Shown here: in pieces, positions 40,723 through 49,908 of the stretch
Position numbering within the stretch: the stretch's first letter is position 1
Layout: each line of letters begins with the position of its first letter
From: Gemmatimonas sp.
Lineage (GTDB): Bacteria; Gemmatimonadota; Gemmatimonadetes; Gemmatimonadales; Gemmatimonadaceae
NCBI RefSeq assembly: GCF_021298855.1
Contig: NZ_JAJTHI010000004.1
Span: 62,001-126,000 of the forward strand
DNA: 64,000 nt
Direction: 5' to 3'
Translations under genes and position numbers: made by a program
Notes under the pieces: model-generated
Databases searched by the model: none
What the model was told of the DNA's origin: nothing
What the model saw: only the letters and a program-made list of their open reading frames with translations

Positions 40723-41988
40723 ATGAGTGCATTCCCCGCGGTGTTGTCGGCCATGAGCGAGGGGGTCCGCATTGCCATCGACGCGGTGCGCGCCAACAAG
40801 GTGCGGGCCGGGCTCACCATTCTCGGCATTGCCGTGGGGGTGTTCGTGGTGGTGGCCATCGCGGCGGCGGTTCACGGCATCAACCAGGCGGTGGCAAGAG
40901 ACTTTGCCAGCATGGGGCCCACCACGTTCTTCGTCACGCGCTACCCCATCAGTTTCGAAAGCTGCGACGGCAGTGAGACCAGTTGCCAGTGGTTGCGCAA
41001 CCCGCCGCTGCGCCCCAACGAAGTGGATGCCCTGCGGCAGCTCCCCTCGGTGGACGCGGTGGGCGAGCGGCTCGAATGGGGCGCCAAGGTGGCCTACCGC
41101 AGCACCGAGCTGTCGTCGACCAGCGTGGAGGGATACTCGGCGGAATGGACGCTGATCAACGCCCCGGAGGTGTATCCCGGGCGGGCCTTCACCCCGTCGG
41201 AGGTCCGCACCGGGGCGCGCGTCGCGGTCATCAGTACGCTCATGGCAGAGCGGCTCTTCGGCGACAGTGACCCCCTTGGCAAGACCATTGCCATGAACGA
41301 TGTGCCCTTCGAGGTGATCGGCGTGTTCAAGGACAACGTCAGCTTCCTGAACGGCGGTGACCGCCCCAAGGCGGTGGTGCCCATCACCACCCTCATCCGC
41401 TCGATCGGGGCCCGGGCAAGCGGCGTGGCGTTGGCGGTGAAGCCGCGGGAGGAGCTGGCACCGGCCCTCGCCCGGGACCTGGCGATCGACGACGTCACGG
41501 CCATGCTGCGCGGATTGCGCGGCGCCCGGCCCTCCGAAGAGTCGAGTTTTGCGATCATCACCCAGGACCGTCTGTTCGAGACCTACGACAAGATCGTCGG
41601 GATGTTCTTCCTGGTCATGCTGGTGCTGTCGGGGGTGGGGCTCATCGTGGGTGGGGTGGGCGTGGTGGCCATCATGATGATCTCGGTGACCGAACGCACC
41701 CGGGAGATCGGCGTGCGCAAGGCGCTGGGTGCCACGAAGGCCACCATTCTGTGGCAATTCCTGGTGGAAGCGGCCACGCTCACCGGTATCGGCGGCGCCA
41801 TCGGGCTGTTCGTGGGATGGCTCGGCACCCTGCTCATCCGCAATTTCACGCCCGTCGAGGCCAGCATCCCGCCGCTGGCCGTGGTGGCGGCGCTGGGCGC
41901 CAGCTGCATTACCGGAATCCTGTTCGGGCTGCTCCCGGCCAGTCGGGCGGCCCGCCTCGACCCGGTAGAGGCGCTGCGGTACGAATAG
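40723..41988 (+). CDS. ABC permease, MacB/FtsX type (array copy 2, type B)
   Basis: 421 aa. Its N-terminus (GVRIAIDAVRANKVRAGLTILGIAVGVFVVVAIAAAVHGI) groups with copies 4 and 6 rather than with copy 1. The periplasmic domain starts with TTFFVTRYPISFESCDGSETSC and holds two Cys in a short loop, absent from type A. It is 3 bp from copy 1. The C-terminus has the TRARLDPVEALRYE-like family ending. It probably pairs with copy 1 as a heterodimer (inference). Confidence 0.9.
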   Translation: MSAFPAVLSAMSEGVRIAIDAVRANKVRAGLTILGIAVGVFVVVAIAAAVHGINQAVARDFASMGPTTFFVTRYPISFESCDGSETSCQWLRNPPLRPNEVDALRQLPSVDAVGERLEWGAKVAYRSTELSSTSVEGYSAEWTLINAPEVYPGRAFTPSEVRTGARVAVISTLMAERLFGDSDPLGKTIAMNDVPFEVIGVFKDNVSFLNGGDRPKAVVPITTLIRSIGARASGVALAVKPREELAPALARDLAIDDVTAMLRGLRGARPSEESSFAIITQDRLFETYDKIVGMFFLVMLVLSGVGLIVGGVGVVAIMMISVTERTREIGVRKALGATKATILWQFLVEAATLTGIGGAIGLFVGWLGTLLIRNFTPVEASIPPLAVVAALGASCITGILFGLLPASRAARLDPVEALRYE

Positions 41989-42036
41989 CCGCGTCGGGGG
42001 ACGACCCGCCGACCCCGAGGGTGTTATCGTTCGGGG

Positions 42037-43284
42037 GTGAGAACCCTCGATGCCATTCGGCTGGCCCTCGCCCAGTTGCGGGTCCAGAAGCTCAAGAGTG
42101 CCTTTACGCTCCTCGGCGTCACCATCGGCGTGATGTTCCTCATCGCGGTGGTGTCGATCGTGGAGGGCATGGGCAAGTACGTCGAAGAAGACTTCGCGTC
42201 GCGCCTGATCGGCACCAACACGTTCACGGTGCGGCGCTTCGACAACGTGGCCGGCGGACCCGGTGGCAACCGGGGTTTCGATTCGCGTGAAGCGCAGCGG
42301 CGTCCGCTGTTGCGCATGACCGACATCGACGCCGTGCGTGGGGCGCTGCCGGCGTCCATGACGTCGACCATCTCCAGCGAAACATTCAAGTACGCCAGCG
42401 CCCCGGGGGCCCGGCCGCGGCAGGTGCAGGCGGTGGCCACCGACGCGAACTACTTCGCCATCAAGAAGTTCGCGGTGGACCAGGGGCGCGCCTTCACCGA
42501 CCAGGAAGTGCGTGCCGGCGCGCCGGTGCTGGTGATCGGCGTGGAAGTGGCCGAGCACTTCTTCCCGGGGCTCAACCCCATCAATCGCGTGCTGCGCGTG
42601 TCCGGGGTGCCCTTCACCGTGATCGGGGTGGTGGAGAAGCAGGGTTCGGTGTTCGGCTTCTCCCTCGACCGCCTGGCCATTGCCCCGTACACGTCGCCCA
42701 TGCAGCGCATCATTCGCCCGCTGCGCGACTTCAGCACGCTCATCGTGCAGGCGCCCACGCAGGCGGAGTTGGCGGAAGGCATTGAACTCGCGCGCGGTGC
42801 GCTGCGCGCCTTCCGCGGCCTGCGCGCCGCGGAGCCTGACAACTTCGGCATCGTCACGCAGGATGCCGCCTTCGGCTTCATCAAGCAGCTCAAGGGGCGC
42901 CTCGTGCTCTTCGGCACGGCCCTGCCGGCCATCAGCCTCGTCGTGGGGGCCATGGTGATCATGAACATCATGCTCGTGGCGGTCTCCGAACGCACGCGCG
43001 AAATCGGGGTGCGCAAGGCGCTGGGGGCCAAGCGCAAGGACATTCTCTCGCAGTTCCTCGTGGAGGCCGCGACGCTCAGCACCATTGGTGCCGCCATCGG
43101 CATCGGGTTGGGCATCGGCCTTGCCGAACTGGTGGCAGCGCTCACCCCGCTGCCGGCGGCGGTGGCGCCCTGGTCCATCGTTGCGGCGCTGGTGACGGGC
43201 GCCGGCGTGGGCATTGGTGCCGGGCTGTATCCGGCCAGTCGCGCCTCGCAGCTGGACCCCATTGCCGCGCTACGCGCCGACTGA
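42037..43284 (+). CDS. ABC permease, MacB/FtsX type (array copy 3, type A)
   Basis: 415 aa from a GTG. Very close to copy 1 at both ends (DAIRLALAQLRVQKLKSAFTLLGVTIGVMFLI and YPASRASQLDPIAALRAD), with a different periplasmic domain containing a Gly/Asn/Arg-rich loop near residue 70. The 48-bp gap before it is the longest inside the array, so an internal promoter is possible. Confidence 0.9.
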   Translation: MRTLDAIRLALAQLRVQKLKSAFTLLGVTIGVMFLIAVVSIVEGMGKYVEEDFASRLIGTNTFTVRRFDNVAGGPGGNRGFDSREAQRRPLLRMTDIDAVRGALPASMTSTISSETFKYASAPGARPRQVQAVATDANYFAIKKFAVDQGRAFTDQEVRAGAPVLVIGVEVAEHFFPGLNPINRVLRVSGVPFTVIGVVEKQGSVFGFSLDRLAIAPYTSPMQRIIRPLRDFSTLIVQAPTQAELAEGIELARGALRAFRGLRAAEPDNFGIVTQDAAFGFIKQLKGRLVLFGTALPAISLVVGAMVIMNIMLVAVSERTREIGVRKALGAKRKDILSQFLVEAATLSTIGAAIGIGLGIGLAELVAALTPLPAAVAPWSIVAALVTGAGVGIGAGLYPASRASQLDPIAALRAD

Positions 43285-43293
43285 GGAGCCATC

Positions 43294-44550
43294 ATGAACA
43301 GTCTGCTGCTGGTGCTGGAAGGCGTGGGCATGGCGCTCGAAGCCATTCGCGGCAACAAGGTGCGCGCCGGTCTCACCATTGCCGGTGTCGCCATCGGCGT
43401 GTTCGTGGTGGTGGCCATGGGCGCGGTGGTGAACGGCATCCGCACGTCGTTCCAGCAGGACCTCGACCAGATCGGTGCCACCAGCTTCTTCGTGCAGCGC
43501 CGCAGCACCGGGCTGAGCGGCTGCGACGGCACCGACGAGAAGTGTCCCGACCGCAGCAATCCGCCCATCAGCTTCGAGGAGTGGAACATCGTCAGGCGCC
43601 TGCCCGGGGTGGAAACGGTCATTGCCACGCTGGGCGGATCGGCCAACTTCGCCTACCGCAACAGTCGCGTGGACAATGTGGGCTACGACGCCTACAGCGT
43701 GGACTGGCCCAAGGTGAATGCGTCGGACATCGCGCCGGGGCGCAACTTCACGCGCACCGAAGACGCCGCCGGCACGCCGGTGGCGCTGATCAACGACACC
43801 CTCAAGGCGCAGCTGTTCGGCCAGTCCGAGGCCATCGGCAAGCAGATCACGCTCAACGGTCAGCAATTCACCGTGATCGGCGTGTACTCGCCGCGCGCCG
43901 GTTTCCTGCTGTCGCTGCAGGGCAAGGGCCCCGACACGCCGCGCGCCATCATTCCGCTGCAGGCGGCGGTACGACAACTGGAGGCGTTCCGCAGTGGGCT
44001 CGTGCTCACGGTGCGCCCGCTGCCGAGTGCGCGGCAGGACGAAGTGATGGACGAGGTCACTGCCGCGCTCCGTGCCAGCCGCGGCCTCAAGCCGGGGGAG
44101 CGACAAACGTTCTACCTGGTGGAGCAGGATCGTCTGCTCGACACCTTCAATCAGCTCTTTGGTGCCATCTTCGCCGTGGGGCTCGCCCTGTCGGCGGTGG
44201 CGCTCCTCGTGGGGGGCGTGGGCGTGGTGGCCATCATGATGATTTCGGTGACGGAGCGCACCCGGGAGATCGGGGTGCGCAAGGCGTTGGGTGCCACCGC
44301 CGGCACCATCCGGTGGCAATTTCTCGTCGAAGCGGCCACGCTCACCAGTATTGGGGCCATCGTGGGCCTTGCGGTGGGCGCGCTGCTGGCGTGGGTCATC
44401 CGCTCCAATACCAGCATTCCAGCCGAGCTGCCCACGAGCATCGTGGTGACCGCGCTCGTCGCCAGCGCCGTGACCGGCGTGGCGTTCGGCATGTTGCCGG
44501 CCGTGAAAGCGTCCAACCTCGATCCGGTCGAGGCGCTGCGATACGAGTAG
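43294..44550 (+). CDS. ABC permease, MacB/FtsX type (array copy 4, type B)
   Basis: 418 aa. Type-B N-terminus (GMALEAIRGNKVRAGLTIAGVAIGVFVVVAMGAVVNGI), followed by SFFVQRRSTGLSGCDGTDEKC with the same Cys-loop as copy 2. The final helices include VAIMMISVTERTREIGVRKALGATAGTIRWQFLVEAATL. It starts 9 bp after copy 3. Confidence 0.9.
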   Translation: MNSLLLVLEGVGMALEAIRGNKVRAGLTIAGVAIGVFVVVAMGAVVNGIRTSFQQDLDQIGATSFFVQRRSTGLSGCDGTDEKCPDRSNPPISFEEWNIVRRLPGVETVIATLGGSANFAYRNSRVDNVGYDAYSVDWPKVNASDIAPGRNFTRTEDAAGTPVALINDTLKAQLFGQSEAIGKQITLNGQQFTVIGVYSPRAGFLLSLQGKGPDTPRAIIPLQAAVRQLEAFRSGLVLTVRPLPSARQDEVMDEVTAALRASRGLKPGERQTFYLVEQDRLLDTFNQLFGAIFAVGLALSAVALLVGGVGVVAIMMISVTERTREIGVRKALGATAGTIRWQFLVEAATLTSIGAIVGLAVGALLAWVIRSNTSIPAELPTSIVVTALVASAVTGVAFGMLPAVKASNLDPVEALRYE

Positions 44551-44553
44551 GCC

Positions 44554-45798
44554 ATGCTTCCCGTCGACATCTTCCGCCTGGCGTTCGGCCAGTTGCGTGT
44601 GAACCTCCTGCGCACCGCATTCACGCTGCTGGGAATCGTGGTGTCGGTGGGGTTTCTCGTGGCGGTGGTGGCCATCATCCAGGGGATGAATGCCTACGTG
44701 AAGGAGAACATCGCGGAAGCGATGATCGGCATGAATACCTTCCAGGTGCGTCGCCTGCCGCTCAGCCTGGGGCTTTTCACCGACGACGAGTTCCGCCTGC
44801 TGCAGAAGCGCCCGCGCGTGGACGAGCGCGACGCGGCCGCCGTGGCGGCGGCGCTCCCCGACGCCCAGGCCATCGGCTTCTCGACCGGGTGGCCTACGCC
44901 GCGCGCCGACGTGGTGTGGCGCAATCGCACCCTCGGCAGTGTACTGGTGTTCGGCGTGAGCGAGGGATACCAGGCGGTGCAGGATTACCGCTTCGTGGCG
45001 GGCCGGCCGCTCAGTGAACTCGACGTGCGCGAGCGCCGCCCCGTGGTGGCCATCGGCGCCGATGTGGCGAAGGATCTCTTCGACGAGGGGAATGCCATCG
45101 ACCAGGAGGTGCGCATTGCCGGCCGCCGCTTCACCGTGGTGGGCGTGGTCGCACCCAAGGGACGCGTCCTGGGGCAGTCGTTCGATGCCTTCGTGATGAT
45201 TCCCATTCCCGCCTTCGAGTCCATCTGGGGGCGACGCCAGCAGACGGTCGTTTCGGTGAAAATGCGGACGGCCGAGGAAGTGGCGCCGGCCATGGCGCGC
45301 GCCCAGGAGGCGATGCGCGTGGCGCGTCACCTGCGCCCCGCCGACCGGGACGACTTCGACATCGGCACCGGGGAAGCATTCATCGCCTTCTGGAAGCAAC
45401 TCACGAGGGTGCTCTTCGCCGTGGTACCGGCGGTGGTGGCCATTGGCATTCTCGTGGGCGGCATCGTGATCATGAACATCATGCTCATGGCGGTCACCGA
45501 GCGCACCCACGAGATCGGGCTGCGCAAGGCGGTAGGCGCCACGGCGGCGGATGTGCGGCGGCAGTTCCTCGCGGAAGCGGTGGCGCTGGCGCTCGCCGGC
45601 GGCGTGCTGGGCGTGGCCGCAGGATGGGCGTTGGCGTTCGTGGTAAGCAGCGTGAGCCCCCTGCCCGCCCGCGTGACGCCGTGGAGCGTGGCGCTGTCGC
45701 TGGTGCTGGGGGCGGGGATCGGCGTGCTCTTCGGCGTCTACCCCGCATCGCGCGCCGCGAGGCTCGATCCCATCACGGCCATGCGCGCGGAAACCTGA
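44554..45798 (+). CDS. ABC permease, MacB/FtsX type (array copy 5, type A)
   Basis: 414 aa. The N-terminus (DIFRLAFGQLRVNLLRTAFTLLGIVVSVGFLV) is type A but the most diverged of the three. TERTHEIGLRKAVGATAADVRRQFLAEAVAL replaces the usual TERTREIGVRKALGAT. It starts 3 bp after copy 4. Confidence 0.9.
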   Translation: MLPVDIFRLAFGQLRVNLLRTAFTLLGIVVSVGFLVAVVAIIQGMNAYVKENIAEAMIGMNTFQVRRLPLSLGLFTDDEFRLLQKRPRVDERDAAAVAAALPDAQAIGFSTGWPTPRADVVWRNRTLGSVLVFGVSEGYQAVQDYRFVAGRPLSELDVRERRPVVAIGADVAKDLFDEGNAIDQEVRIAGRRFTVVGVVAPKGRVLGQSFDAFVMIPIPAFESIWGRRQQTVVSVKMRTAEEVAPAMARAQEAMRVARHLRPADRDDFDIGTGEAFIAFWKQLTRVLFAVVPAVVAIGILVGGIVIMNIMLMAVTERTHEIGLRKAVGATAADVRRQFLAEAVALALAGGVLGVAAGWALAFVVSSVSPLPARVTPWSVALSLVLGAGIGVLFGVYPASRAARLDPITAMRAET

Positions 45799-45799
45799 C

Positions 45800-47047
45800 A
45801 TGCCGCTCTCGGGCAGTGGGCTCGCCGAGAACGTGAAGCTGGCGCTCGAAGCGCTGCGTGTGAGCAAGCTGCGCTCGTCGCTGACCATTCTTGGCGTGGT
45901 GATTGGCGTGGCCACCGTGATGACGATGGCCGCCATGGTCCAGGGCATTCGCGACCAGATCGTGACCACGATCGAGGTGGCCGGCCCCACGACCTTCTAC
46001 GTGCTGAAGAAGTTCTCGCAGACCCCGCTCAATCCGGACAACCTGCCCAAGGATGTGCGCATCCGTCCCGATCTCACGGAGGCGGAAGTGGCGCGCATTC
46101 GCCTGCTCCCCGAGATCGGCTACGCCTCGCTGTGGGCGCAAACGCTGGCGCGCATCGAGGCCGACGGCGTGCGCACGCAGGGGATGGCCATCATGGGGGC
46201 CGACGACGGTTTCACCCTCATTCAGGGTGGCGAACTGGTGGCGGGGCGCTGGTTCACGCGCGGCGAAATCACCGCCGGGGCCCCGGTGGTGGTGCTGCAG
46301 GAGAACACGGCGCGCTCGATGTTCGGCCAGGAGCGCCTGCTGGGGCAGCGCGTGCAGATCGGTGGGCGCGTGCTCGAGGTGATCGGCCTGTGGGCAGAGC
46401 CGGGGAACATCTTTGCGCCCCCGGGGCAATCGGTGGGCGCCGTGGTGCCGTTTCGCTTCATGGATCGCTCGTACACCATCGATCGCACCAATGCGCTGTT
46501 CATCCCGGTCAAGCCACGGGCAGGCGTGCGCGTGGCCGACGCCCAGGGCGCCGTCGAGATGGCGCTGCGGGAAAGCCGGCGACTGCGCCCTGGCGACGGC
46601 AACACCTTCGACCTCGTGACGCAGGACCAGATCCTGGACACCTTCAACAGCCTCACGAGCGTCTTCTTCCTGGTGATGATCGTGCTGAGCGGCGTAGCAC
46701 TGCTCGTGGGCGGGATCGGCGTAATGGCCATCATGACCGTTTCGGTCACCAGTCGCACCCGCGAAATCGGCGTCCGCAAGGCGCTTGGTGCCACGCGCCG
46801 CGACATCCTCATCCAGTTTCTCGTCGAGGCGAGTACCCTCACCGGCATTGGTGGCGTCATTGGCATTCTGGTGGGTCTCGTATTCGGGCGCGTGGCCGCC
46901 GTTGCGCTCGACATCGATGCGCCCGTGCCGGTGACCCTGACCGTCATTGCGGTGGTGGTCTCCGTGGGCATCGGCATCGTGTTCGGCATGATTCCCGCGC
47001 GTCGTGCGGCCAGACTCGATCCCATCGAAGCGCTGCGCTACGAGTAG
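45800..47047 (+). CDS. ABC permease, MacB/FtsX type (array copy 6, type B)
   Basis: 415 aa. The N-terminus (ENVKLALEALRVSKLRSSLTILGVVIGVATVMTMAAMVQGI) is type B but lacks the Cys-loop of copies 2 and 4, having PTTFYVLKKFSQTPLNPDN instead. It starts 1 bp after copy 5. Its stop is 84 bp from the stop of puhE on the opposite strand, and this gap marks the edge of the photosynthesis region. Confidence 0.9.
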   Translation: MPLSGSGLAENVKLALEALRVSKLRSSLTILGVVIGVATVMTMAAMVQGIRDQIVTTIEVAGPTTFYVLKKFSQTPLNPDNLPKDVRIRPDLTEAEVARIRLLPEIGYASLWAQTLARIEADGVRTQGMAIMGADDGFTLIQGGELVAGRWFTRGEITAGAPVVVLQENTARSMFGQERLLGQRVQIGGRVLEVIGLWAEPGNIFAPPGQSVGAVVPFRFMDRSYTIDRTNALFIPVKPRAGVRVADAQGAVEMALRESRRLRPGDGNTFDLVTQDQILDTFNSLTSVFFLVMIVLSGVALLVGGIGVMAIMTVSVTSRTREIGVRKALGATRRDILIQFLVEASTLTGIGGVIGILVGLVFGRVAAVALDIDAPVPVTLTVIAVVVSVGIGIVFGMIPARRAARLDPIEALRYE

Positions 47048-47131
47048 TCGAGCCGGAACGGACGAATGGCGCGTCCGCGAAGGGGAGACCTGCCGTCAGT
47101 TCCTCTTCCCCAGCAGACTCACGGAACTCTC

Positions 47132-48034
47132 TCAGTACCCGCGCACCGCCAGGAACGCCTCCCAGAGCGGGAGCTGGATGGGAGCCCCCAGCACGGCGAG
47201 CTCGAGGACCGACAGGGCGCCGATCACCGTGAGCAGCATCTTGCCCTGACGATAGGCCGGGGTACGCCCGCGAATGGCCAGCACCGCCGTGACCACGGTG
47301 TAAGTAATGACGCACCCGAGCGTGAACGGCAGGAACCAGCTGTTCTGCACCGGGCCGAAATACGACTCGAGGAACACGAGCTGGTCGGGGAAGAATCCGC
47401 GACCCGGGTTCTCCACGCCAAGGAAGATGTTGATGCTGGCCACCTGGTGCACGACCCAGAAGAGTGCCGCCGTGTACCATCCCACCCGATTCACGCGCTG
47501 GTGCGTGAAGAACGCGGTGGTGGCCAGCACTCCCAGCATGACGAGCTGATACCAGAACATCGAGAGCACGGCCCGCACGGCGAAGCTCCACGACGGCGGC
47601 TCGGCGGGAATGGAGAGCCGCAACTCCTCAGGGCCGATGATCCATCCGCCGTAGAACGTGACCTGCGCCCACGTCCAGAGAAACGCGCCGCCCAGAAAGC
47701 TGCGACGGGCCGCCGAGGGCGTGTCGCGATCACGCTCGAGATACACGAGCGAGGCGCCCCAGAGCGCCAGCGCGCTGGCCACCACGAGCCCCAGCAGCCG
47801 GGTGCCGGGCGTGCGCTCGAGCGCGAAGACCACGCCCGTGGTGCTCCACCAGAAGGCCACCACCACGCCGAAGGAGCGCAGGGCCACCCGCATCGTGGTT
47901 TCGCGTGTGGCAATGTCGGTGGCGTGCACCATGTCCGGGTGACGCGCGCGCAACAGTGACGGCAGCCACGCCCGCCACCCCGTTGGACGCGTCGGCACCA
48001 TCGGTATCCGTACCGTCTCCACCCGCACGCTCAT
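47132..48034 (-). CDS. puhE: Putative photosynthetic complex assembly protein PuhE (DUF3623)
   Basis: 300 aa with seven or more membrane helices. The segment INIFLGVENPGRGFFPDQLVFLESYFG and the helix pattern match what I know of the PuhE/DUF3623 family, found only in bacteria with type-2 reaction centres. It is thought to help pigment-protein assembly; its biochemical activity is unknown. The N-terminal ~40 residues are an extra basic extension. The ATG overlaps the bchD stop by 4 bp (ATGA), tying it to bchI-bchD. In many purple bacteria it sits in the puh operon instead. The assignment is by recognition plus context. Confidence 0.72.
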   Translation of the reverse strand: MSVRVETVRIPMVPTRPTGWRAWLPSLLRARHPDMVHATDIATRETTMRVALRSFGVVVAFWWSTTGVVFALERTPGTRLLGLVVASALALWGASLVYLERDRDTPSAARRSFLGGAFLWTWAQVTFYGGWIIGPEELRLSIPAEPPSWSFAVRAVLSMFWYQLVMLGVLATTAFFTHQRVNRVGWYTAALFWVVHQVASINIFLGVENPGRGFFPDQLVFLESYFGPVQNSWFLPFTLGCVITYTVVTAVLAIRGRTPAYRQGKMLLTVIGALSVLELAVLGAPIQLPLWEAFLAVRGY

Positions 48035-49908
48035 GCGCCTCCCTCGGCCATCTGCATTGCCGTTCTCACGAGTCCTCCCAACGCCTTCGCATCCGCCGAC
48101 GGCAGCAGGATGTAGCGCGCCTTCATGGCCTCCGCCAGCTTGCGCGCCACGAGCTCTCCCCGCGGCGAGGTATCCACGAACATGGCCGGAAGGTGCTGCG
48201 ACGCGAAGCGCGCCGCAGCGGCCAGGGCATCCACTTCGGCCTGCTTGCGCCCCGGCGTCCCGTCGCGCGCGATGTTGGCGCGCCCATCGGTCATCATCAC
48301 TACGAGTGGCGCGCTGCCGCCGCGCCGCGTGGCAATCGCCTGCTCCAGGGCGGCATCGATGGCATGTGCCATGGGGGTGCCGCCGCCACCGGGAAGCGCC
48401 GCGAGCACCTTCTTGGCCCGCGCGAGCGCCCGGGTGGGGGGCAACAGGACCTCGGTGCCCTGCCCCCGGAACGCCACGAGGCTCACACGGTCACGTCGGG
48501 CGTAACTCTCCGCCAGCAGCAGCTCCACCGCGCCCTTGGCCTCGGCCAGGCGATAGAGCGCCGACGACCCCGACGCATCCACCACGAAGATGACCGTGGT
48601 GCCGGTGCGCTCCACGAAGCGTCGAATGCGGAAGTCTTCACGGCGCACGGCCACACGCGGCCGTGGTGCCGCCGTGGCGCTGGCCGGTCCCGCACTACGC
48701 TCCCGCACCCGCTGCCACGGCGCGGCCGCCCGCAGGGTCTCCAGCAGATGCAGCCGCGCGCCACCGCGCGGCAGCCCACTGCGGGCACCGCGTGGACGAC
48801 CGCGCAGCAGGTTGGGCGTTTCCTCGCCCACGCGACCCTGCATGGATCCCGCCGTGCTGTTTTGCACGAGTTGCGCCAACAGGTTGGGCGGCAACGCCGC
48901 CTGCACCGCATCACGCAGCAACTCGCCGCTGTCGGGTGTGGGCTGTGTGCTGTCGTCGTCGTTGTCCTTCTGCTCCGACTCGGGGGGCTCAGGCGGCTGC
49001 TCCAGCTGCGGCGGCGGGGGCTCGGGCGGTTGCTCCGGAGTCTCCTCCTGCTCCGGCGGCACGGAGTCGTCACCCTGCGCCTCGTCCTCCCCGGGCGGCG
49101 GCGGGGGTGGCGGCAGCCGCGTGGCCCGCGGCGCCAGCACGAGCGCCGCGGCCTTCTCCGCGTCGGCCTCCGTGACCGCCAGACGGCCGTCGAGTGCCGC
49201 GTGGGCGCGAGCGCAGCGCAGCGCAAAGAGCGTCGCGCGCACACTGTCCACCCCGAAGGCATCAGCCGTTTGGCAGAGCGCCGCCGCCCAGGCGTCGTCC
49301 ACGGTCACCTGCGGCAGCCGTGCCCGTGCCTCACGCACGAGCCGCTCGAAATGATGCGCCGCCGATTCGTCGGCCATCCACTCCAGCTCCTCACTGGTGC
49401 GGCCATCGAAGCGCACGCGGAAGGCCACCCGGTCGCCGAGGGCCGGATGCACGAGTTCCTCATCCACCGACTCGTCGAGCAGCAGCGCGCAGACACGCGA
49501 GGCATGCCGATCGGCGATCCCGTCGCGCTGCACGGTGATTTCCCCGTGGTCGAGCACTTCGCACAGTGCCGTACGCGCGGCCACGGCCAGCCGCTCCGCC
49601 ATGGGCAGCACCAGCACGCCGCCATCGGCCGCCGCCAGCACCCCGCGCTCCGCGACGAGCCGGCCGGCCGAGAGGGTGGAAGCGAGATCGACGCCGCCGT
49701 ACAGGCGGTCGGCCGTTACGCCTGCGGGCACGCGCCGCAGTGGGGCGCCCGCGGGCAGCCACGCCCGCACGAGGGCCCCGAACTGGCGCGCCTGCTCGTG
49801 CAGCGGGTGGTCGAGCACGGCGCCTCCCAGCCCGTGCGGATCCACGGCCAGCAACAGCGCCGTGAGGGCGCCGAAGCTGCCGGGCAGGTCAGCCTGCGGC
49901 GACGACAT
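48031..49908 (-). CDS. bchD: Magnesium chelatase subunit BchD
   Basis: 625 aa from the ATG at 49908, which lies 20 bp inside the bchI 3' end. The N-terminal AAA+ domain is degenerate: no Walker A is seen, as usual in BchD. A long Pro/Glu/Asp-rich linker (about residues 320-390) follows, then a C-terminal von Willebrand A domain. That domain's MIDAS is DASGS (VVDASGSSALYR), with GGGTPMAHAID and MMTDGRAN. BchD forms the platform on which BchI rings drive Mg insertion by BchH. BchH itself is not in the window. Confidence 0.93.
   Translation of the reverse strand: MSSPQADLPGSFGALTALLLAVDPHGLGGAVLDHPLHEQARQFGALVRAWLPAGAPLRRVPAGVTADRLYGGVDLASTLSAGRLVAERGVLAAADGGVLVLPMAERLAVAARTALCEVLDHGEITVQRDGIADRHASRVCALLLDESVDEELVHPALGDRVAFRVRFDGRTSEELEWMADESAAHHFERLVREARARLPQVTVDDAWAAALCQTADAFGVDSVRATLFALRCARAHAALDGRLAVTEADAEKAAALVLAPRATRLPPPPPPPGEDEAQGDDSVPPEQEETPEQPPEPPPPQLEQPPEPPESEQKDNDDDSTQPTPDSGELLRDAVQAALPPNLLAQLVQNSTAGSMQGRVGEETPNLLRGRPRGARSGLPRGGARLHLLETLRAAAPWQRVRERSAGPASATAAPRPRVAVRREDFRIRRFVERTGTTVIFVVDASGSSALYRLAEAKGAVELLLAESYARRDRVSLVAFRGQGTEVLLPPTRALARAKKVLAALPGGGGTPMAHAIDAALEQAIATRRGGSAPLVVMMTDGRANIARDGTPGRKQAEVDALAAAARFASQHLPAMFVDTSPRGELVARKLAEAMKARYILLPSADAKALGGLVRTAMQMAEGGA

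Noticed and set aside
39457-42558. A 1033-codon minus-strand frame across the first permeases
   Set aside because: Its sequence is His/Arg/Gly-rich and repeats in step with the duplicated permeases, as expected of an antisense shadow.
43270-45990. A 906-codon minus-strand frame across permeases 4-5
   Set aside because: Same reason: it mirrors the permease repeats and has no domain of its own.
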